This document shows positions 58,027 through 64,000 of a DNA stretch of 64,000 bases, piece after piece; the first letter of the stretch is position 1, and the number at the start of each line of letters is the position of its first letter. The notes under the pieces are model-generated. The model was not told the origin of the DNA. It saw nothing but the letters and a program-made list of their open reading frames with translations, and ran no database searches. The DNA comes from Casuarius casuarius (lineage: Eukaryota; Chordata; Aves; Casuariiformes; Casuariidae): NCBI GenBank assembly GCA_003342895.1, contig PTFA01000042.1, positions 3,847,423-3,911,422 of the forward strand. Direction: 5' to 3'. A program made the position numbers and the translations under genes.

Positions 58027-58950
58027 CCTCTCCAAAGCTGACTGACTTTTTGGACTGAAGGTGGTACCTAAAATGTTGCTGTTGCTGGTTGATGGCTGGC
58101 AGAACTTTAGACAGTCACTGCTGTCCATAGTGATCCCGCCCAGCCTTTCATTTTATATTACTTATATATTATTAATTGAGGAAACTGGCTTGTGACCAGC
58201 TGGAAAATGTCTTCATGTGTCTTTTTTTTTTCCTTAATGCATTAAATTGGGTCTGTCTACCCAGGCCTTCTGCCAGGACAATTCATCTGCCTGAGGCTGG
58301 ATTCATCCTCTCGCTGCTTCTGGTTTGCCCTCTCAGGTACAGGTGGCAAGATAGCTAAAAGCCATATATATCTTTCTAGCACTTTGCTATTTTCCTCTTT
58401 GAGGGACCCTTCAAGTCCTCCTCATTAAGTGATTAGAGGTGTGCGTACATCCTCTGATACTGATTCACAAGTGTGTGGCCTGCTTGTCTTGTTTCAAGAC
58501 CAGCTGTATGGGAATTCTTGTCATACGTTGAAGGAATAGTCTCTGTAAGAGATGATCTGAGAAGAACCGCTCCTTTAGATATTCATGGGTATAAGTTAAC
58601 CGAAAAGCACAGAACAAGTCAAGACTCAGCACGAATTTCCCCATTTCAACCTGTTTTAAGCCTTTAGTGGGACTAAGTAGGTTAGACACTTTCGAGTAAT
58701 TCTTGAAGCAGATATGAATTTCTCCCAGATTAGCTGACTGTCTACTTACTGTAGTACCGCTTAGGATTTTTCAAGTGATAAGAAAGAAATAGTTTCACTG
58801 GATCTGTAACTTCAATATAAAATAGGCAGAAAATCTGCAATGTGTGCAAGAAGTGAGTTAATATTCAATACATAGTGTGAGAAATAAAGCCCTGATATGT
58901 TGCTGCTAAGCTATCTCTTACTCTTGAGTTGCGTAAGTGCTTTTGGTTTC

Positions 58951-59020
58951 TCTGATCCTGTGCCTCAGGGCAGGGACTATATTTGAAGCTTTTGCAGAGT
59001 ATCAGGAACACCACAAACCT
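58951..59020 (+). repeat. possible L2/CR1-type SINE or LINE tail
   Basis: CCTCAGGGCAGGGACTATAT then TTGAAGC and AGAGTATCAGGAACACCAC resembles the tail of the type TCCTTGAGGGCAGGGACTGT...CAGTGCCTAGCACA, shared by L2-family LINEs and partner SINEs. Only the first 25-30 bases are a good match. Confidence 0.35.
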
Positions 59021-59709
59021 TAGCAGACAGCTTTACTAACAAGTTATATTGCTGTTTGTAACTTTGTCAAAGCTGTGAGAGTGTGAACTTCTCAAAATGG
59101 TGAGTTTACTTTAAAAATTGCACTTAAAAATATACATTGCTTTTTTTGAGTCACATTGGAGATGACCTTTCTAAGATTTTTGCTGCAGCTATGAAGTTGA
59201 CTCCAACTCTGGTCTGGTAGGGTGTTAGGCAGATGATCCCAGGAACAGGATCCGATCTGGGTCAGGTGCTTGGGGCTCCAATGGGTCAGTGAGGAGATTG
59301 AGGTACCTTCACAGGAGGATCCACAAAACCCCCCATACTGAGCTGCATTAAATGCTGCTGGAAGCAAATGCAGCTGACAGTGCTTAGCCCAGACTAACCA
59401 CTTGCCTAAATATTCAGTTCTTTAATTGACAATTGGGTACAACCAAGCCCAAGATGTTATGGAGATCAGTGAATATTTGCCTTAAAACACCCTGCTGTCA
59501 ACTGCAGTGATTGCAGAGCTGCCTGGTGGGCAGCTCAGACCTCTGGTGCAGGCCCTGAGGCTGACCTCTGGCACAACATCTGGGTACATCCTCCGTTATC
59601 CCAAGTCAAGCCATGACCACCCTCTGCCAGAGCTCTCACTTTGTCAGGCAGGTTTTGCACCCGCTATGAACTTCCAAGCTGTTGCTCTTTACTACTAGCC
59701 AGGTTCAAA

Positions 59710-59732
59710 CCAGCTAGTTTAAAACTAGCTGG
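59710..59732. repeat. perfect 11-bp inverted repeat with 1-nt centre
   Basis: CCAGCTAGTTT, a single A, then AAACTAGCTGG. The arms are exactly complementary. It could extrude as a tiny cruciform or bind a dimeric protein. A nearly identical AACCAGCTAG/AAACTAGCTGG arrangement does not recur nearby, so it is not obviously a transposon terminus. Confidence 0.85.
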
Positions 59733-62700
59733 GGAATGTCTGCACAAGCTATTGCCACAGCAGGGACTGCACTGCAGATATATTCTGAGGCTCCAGCTCG
59801 GCAGCAAAGCCCAATGGTTCATCTGTGCCATTTAGGCTTGTTGCATGATTGGGACCTTAAAGTATGTCCCTGAATACTGGAAACAGTAAAATGTCTGTAA
59901 TTGCTGATCAGATGAAAATTGTATTGATGTTTTCTTGGCTAATTTCTGATAAACAGAGCTGGTGCTCTTACAGGATTTTCATTTCTCCAGAATGGAGGTG
60001 CTTTTATCCAAGAGGACTACATTTCAGATGAAAATAATGCAATTATGGTAAACAGATACCCTTGATTCAGATGGTGTGTTCCTTCATATGGGCAATGTCT
60101 GTCTTACTCCCCGCCAGCTACTTCCACAACAACTGATGATTTGTTTTATTTCTAAGGGCTAAGTCAGATTTCAAATATTATTTTTTAATTCTGCTTTTGT
60201 ATTCAACCATCCAGTGCAACAAGATGCTCAAGAGTCTGTTACAGCAGGGACATGGACATTTGTCAGTTTGGCTAGGAGGGATGACTAATTATAAGGCTCT
60301 GTATTAGATTATTTTATTAGGAATGTAGCAATTAATTTAAACTAGGTAACTACTGATACAGTTTAAAGCAACAAGAAAATTATGACTGCTGAAATATCTT
60401 TAAGCATCTCATAAACAGTTGAATTCTGCTATGGCCTTTTCCCAGGCCTTTATTAAAAGCTTGCACATGAAAGCTGGAATACCAAAAGCCAGCCTGCACC
60501 TGGCTATCTTAGCCGGGGGGAAAACACAAATCCATTTTTAAAGCAAAACGTCAGGCTAGTCAGAGCCATTACAATTGTAATGTGAAATCTTATGTACTCA
60601 GCACATGCATACTGTTTATCTGCACAAATATTGTGATATCTCACTTTGGTTTATTCTTATTTCTACGACAGGTTGTTACAAACATTCCCTTTCCTCTCTT
60701 TACGTGGTGCTTCCTACTCAATGTGTGTAGTGTGTGCAAGTACTGTTCAACCACGAGTTTAGCCCTGAATGTGTTTGTTCTGTAGGCTAGAATGAAGAAG
60801 TCTCTGGGCAGGGTCAAATGGCAAGGATGCCCACGTGCATCAGCCTGTGTTGCACCCAGGAAGCATCACGGATGCAATGAGTAGTCACTATTGTAGATGG
60901 CAGCAGTGTTGGATGCTCAATGTGTTTTCCTTGTGTAGGAAATTTTGGCCTTCTAGACTTAGCCATATGACATGTAGCTTTTCTGAGGGATATTGGACCC
61001 AGGGTAACCATTCGAATGAGAATGTGCTGTGGGTTTTTTTGTATTAGTACATCATTTAATTTTCTGTTTGTTCTTTCATTCTTAGATTATAGCTATGACC
61101 TTGGAATATAAAGTATCACAGATTCTGATATGCTGTTGCACTAACTTCAGCATCAGTCACTATCACTGCTGGCACCTGCAGACCACTCATGCCTTCCTAA
61201 CAGTGAGTTCTCAAGCCAAGTTGTCCAGTGCAAGAGTGGGACAAAAGAGGCTTTCGCCAGACCTGTAGCTCCTCAGCTGTAGGCCTAGCTGCAGCAGCTT
61301 CTGAAGAACCTTTGATTTAAGAGCACCTTTTATCTGAAATGTGACATGTGACTTTAGCTGAAGTAAATGCTCATTTTTCAGTTTTGTCTGGGGTTTATGT
61401 TCAGGTAGATTTTTTTGGAGGTACTCTGGGTTTTTTGCTTACTGCTGACTTCTACAATGCTGTTATCAGATTCTTCTGGTTTTTGTAATATATGATATCC
61501 GCATAATGTTGGGGGAGAAGAGTATTCTCCTGGCCCTTTCCCTTCCCCTCTCCTCTGTAGTAGTGAAGGAAGCTCTCAGCAAGGGGGTGGAGGCCAAGAC
61601 AGGGGCTGCAGCAGCTGTCCTCAGAGGATGCACATTCGTGCCAAGCTCTGAGTAGGTGTGGGAAATGGGACAGCCTCCCGTGTGGAAAGCACTGAAAGAG
61701 GAAAAAGGTGATGAGTCAGTTTGTATGTTCCCAGCTGAGGGCAAAATGCATCATTAGCCAAATGTAATTCTTGCACTTGTCCTTAGAAAATAGTGTGGGC
61801 ATAAAATACGACTCCGTGAGCTTCCTTGGTGCAGAAGCCTATGAGGAAGACAGACAGATGGAAAGCCATCAGAGAGGACTTGTTTTTCCTCAGGAATTTC
61901 AGTTGTTAGAGCATCAGTGCCATACTTTCCAGCTACCCTGTGATATGAGTAATGCTACCCTGGGAGCAGGACAAGGCAGGGAGGCATGATGGGAAACAAG
62001 GCTCTTATTCACCTTGTTTGTCTTCATAAAGTATCGTGCTGGGCTTTTTAAGCTGAGCAACAAATATGTGCACATAACTTCCTATGAACACACACTGAGA
62101 CGAGCTGAAGCCCTGTGGTGGTTCATACTTTTACAGCCATTGTCTCTGAGGACTCAGAGCACTGCAGATGCTGCCTGTCACTGCACTGTTTATATTCTGC
62201 TGAGTTGCAGTACAGGGAAATAATGACAGGCCATAAATGCTAAAATGAACCTTGCAGGGGAGCTTGGAAGTGGACATACAAGCAAAGCTGGGATAATTGA
62301 CTGCTCTTTACTGCTTGTTTGAGGGAGGACTGGGACCTGGAGAGCTATGAGGGATGTGGGAGCATGAGGATGAGGTGAACAGGCAGACCTGTTAGGGGAA
62401 GCTCGCAAAGTGCCTCTCTGAACTACCCCGGCCTTATCCATTATCACTTGCATTTGCATAAGCACTAAATCAGAATAGAAGTTTTAAATCTCTGACAGCT
62501 GTGATTTGAAGTATTGCCTATATAATTTTGCTGAAATATGCATGAAATGAATTTGAGCTAATACATTATTAATTTTGGTAACGTCAGAGCTCTAGCAGCC
62601 TCATATATGTGGAGTAATATATGTGACTGTTTAGAAAATTCATGTTGTGACCATGTGTCATGTGTGTATGTGAGTGTGTAATGTGTGATACATAATCACT

Positions 62701-63392
62701 AGGCCTTTGTAATCATTGCTTAAGATTCAGTCTTGATGCATATCGGAGATAAAAAGATGTTAATCAATATTTCCTTTTAATTGTTTAGTTCTTGTTTAAT
62801 GAGATTTATACTTAACACATTAAGGGAACTGAAATGAATGCTTTCACGAGTTATTTCTAGCAAAAGGCTTTAAAATAATATTTAAGAGGGATTTTTCAAG
62901 GACCATTTTATTTATATTTTAAAGCTGCAGGAAATAATTGCATGAGATACAGAGTAGCAATTTCTACTTGTCATATTTTTACAGCCTTCATAATATTTAT
63001 CATTTTCAAAAACTTGAGTCATAACTTTCCTGTACTGCCTTCCATCAAAATTAGTTACAATATATCTTAAAATGACAATTCATTAGTGTTTTGCCAATGT
63101 AGCTGCAGAGCATTCTATCATTTTCTGAACTGTATAGCGTATACAATGAAGCTAGTAGCAAATAATAATCTTTGGCGTATAACTTTCTGTTCTTGGGATG
63201 CATTTAGTGGGGTGAATATAAAATAATGCAAAGTAATCATTATGGAAAGAAAGAACAAGGAGTTACACCCTCAGTCTTCTGCACTGCTATAGAAGAAATG
63301 ATTGCTGCAGTAAAATAATATTATGTTAGCTTTGTCATTTTATTCTCAAGATGGTGCTAAAGGACTGCAATCTATTTAAATGCTTCTAATTT

Positions 63393-63403
63393 GGGGGGGG
63401 GGG
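63393..63403 (+). repeat. poly(G) tract, G11
   Basis: Eleven consecutive G residues in AT-rich context, GATGAG following. Such runs are prone to sequencing and assembly length errors. Confidence 0.9.
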
Positions 63404-64000
63404 ATGAGAAAAATACAAATTTTGCTTTGTATGAACTGACACTAAAGTAGAACTAATTGTTTTCTTCTAATCTCTGTTTCAAAACCCGTATATGTATGTG
63501 TGCTTGGAGTGGCTCCGGATCTATTGGTTTTGTTAAGCAGACTTTTCTTACATTAAAATTCAGTTTCCAAACAGTTTTCTTAGCCCATCATGTGGTCATA
63601 TTTCAGGACCATTTTTAGATAAAATTCTTACTGATCTCTTTGTAATATATGGAGAAGTCTGCTCCATTAATTTAGCTCTAAGATAAAAACACATCAATAT
63701 GCTAGATTTTCAGATGGAAACACAGCACAGAGGTGGTCATAACTGTTGAACAGTTGCCAGACTTCACCATGAACACTGTAGGAATGGGCAGGACTGAGAT
63801 CTTGTGTTCTAAAGGCAGGTGCTTTTTGCATGAGAATGCATGAAGAGGACAGATCCTCAGCTCTTCTTGAAACTGGCTTACTGACTTGAAGGAATTTATG
63901 TCCATTTCTCTCAATGAAATAGTAAACTGGTTTACTAATGTTAATTTTTTTGAAATGCTTGATAAATCATGCCCCTTTGCTATGCTTGATCATCTCTGGT

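Larger units (their letters stand above)
58027..64000. other. intronic/flanking DNA, no gene recognised
   Basis: Beyond the MIR and L2-like relics this stretch is unique AT-rich DNA. It contains a perfect palindrome at 59.71 kb, a TG-rich run at about 62.65-62.69 kb and a G11 run at 63.39 kb. All open frames are short and lack recognisable domains. About 62.87-63.20 kb is notably AT-rich, repeat-free and rich in TAAT-type homeodomain cores, a pattern seen in conserved developmental enhancers but not diagnostic. Confidence 0.55.

Overview
This window is nuclear DNA from a vertebrate, most probably a bird. It is AT-rich and carries one multi-exon ion-channel gene at very low coding density. Interspersed repeats are sparse and include CR1 LINE fragments typical of sauropsids, a short LTR and a few old MIR-like pieces. 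There are no operons, rRNA genes, CRISPR arrays or bacterial signals. I cannot name the species.

The only convincing protein-coding segment is a minus-strand exon at 8974-9894. It encodes most of a G-protein-gated inward rectifier K+ channel and reads as KCNJ6 (GIRK2/Kir3.2). It covers the N-terminal cytoplasmic region from about residue 10, the slide helix, TM1, the pore helix with the TIGYG filter, TM2 and most of the C-terminal beta-sheet domain, up to about human residue 315 of 423. Consensus splice sites bound it on both sides. The last coding exon (about 108 residues, with the Gbeta-gamma contact leucine and C-terminal tail) should lie beyond the left edge. The short first coding exon and 5'UTR exons should lie to the right; I could not recognise them in the window.

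Layout: 1-8973 is the intron after this exon, with a tRNA-derived SINE head, a possible CTCF site and homopolymer tracts. 9895-64000 is upstream intron and/or 5' flank. Landmarks there are a minus-oriented CR1 tail (about 18.63-18.92 kb), a plus-oriented old CR1 split by a probable solo LTR (about 25.84-26.62 kb), a perfect DR3 nuclear-receptor site (29.88 kb), three weakly GC-richer patches (about 11.2, 34.4-34.8 and 40.5-40.95 kb), an unassigned open stretch on both strands (38.5-38.8 kb), MIR-like fragments (56.8 and 57.9 kb), an L2/CR1-like tail (58.95 kb) and a palindrome (59.71 kb).

I found no new multi-gene system. The most useful observations concern the KCNJ6 exon itself: a TTTG microsatellite serving as its polypyrimidine tract, an in-frame ATG inside the acceptor, and a short in-frame read-through past the donor. 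Beyond these there are candidate intronic regulatory sites and old transposable-element remnants.
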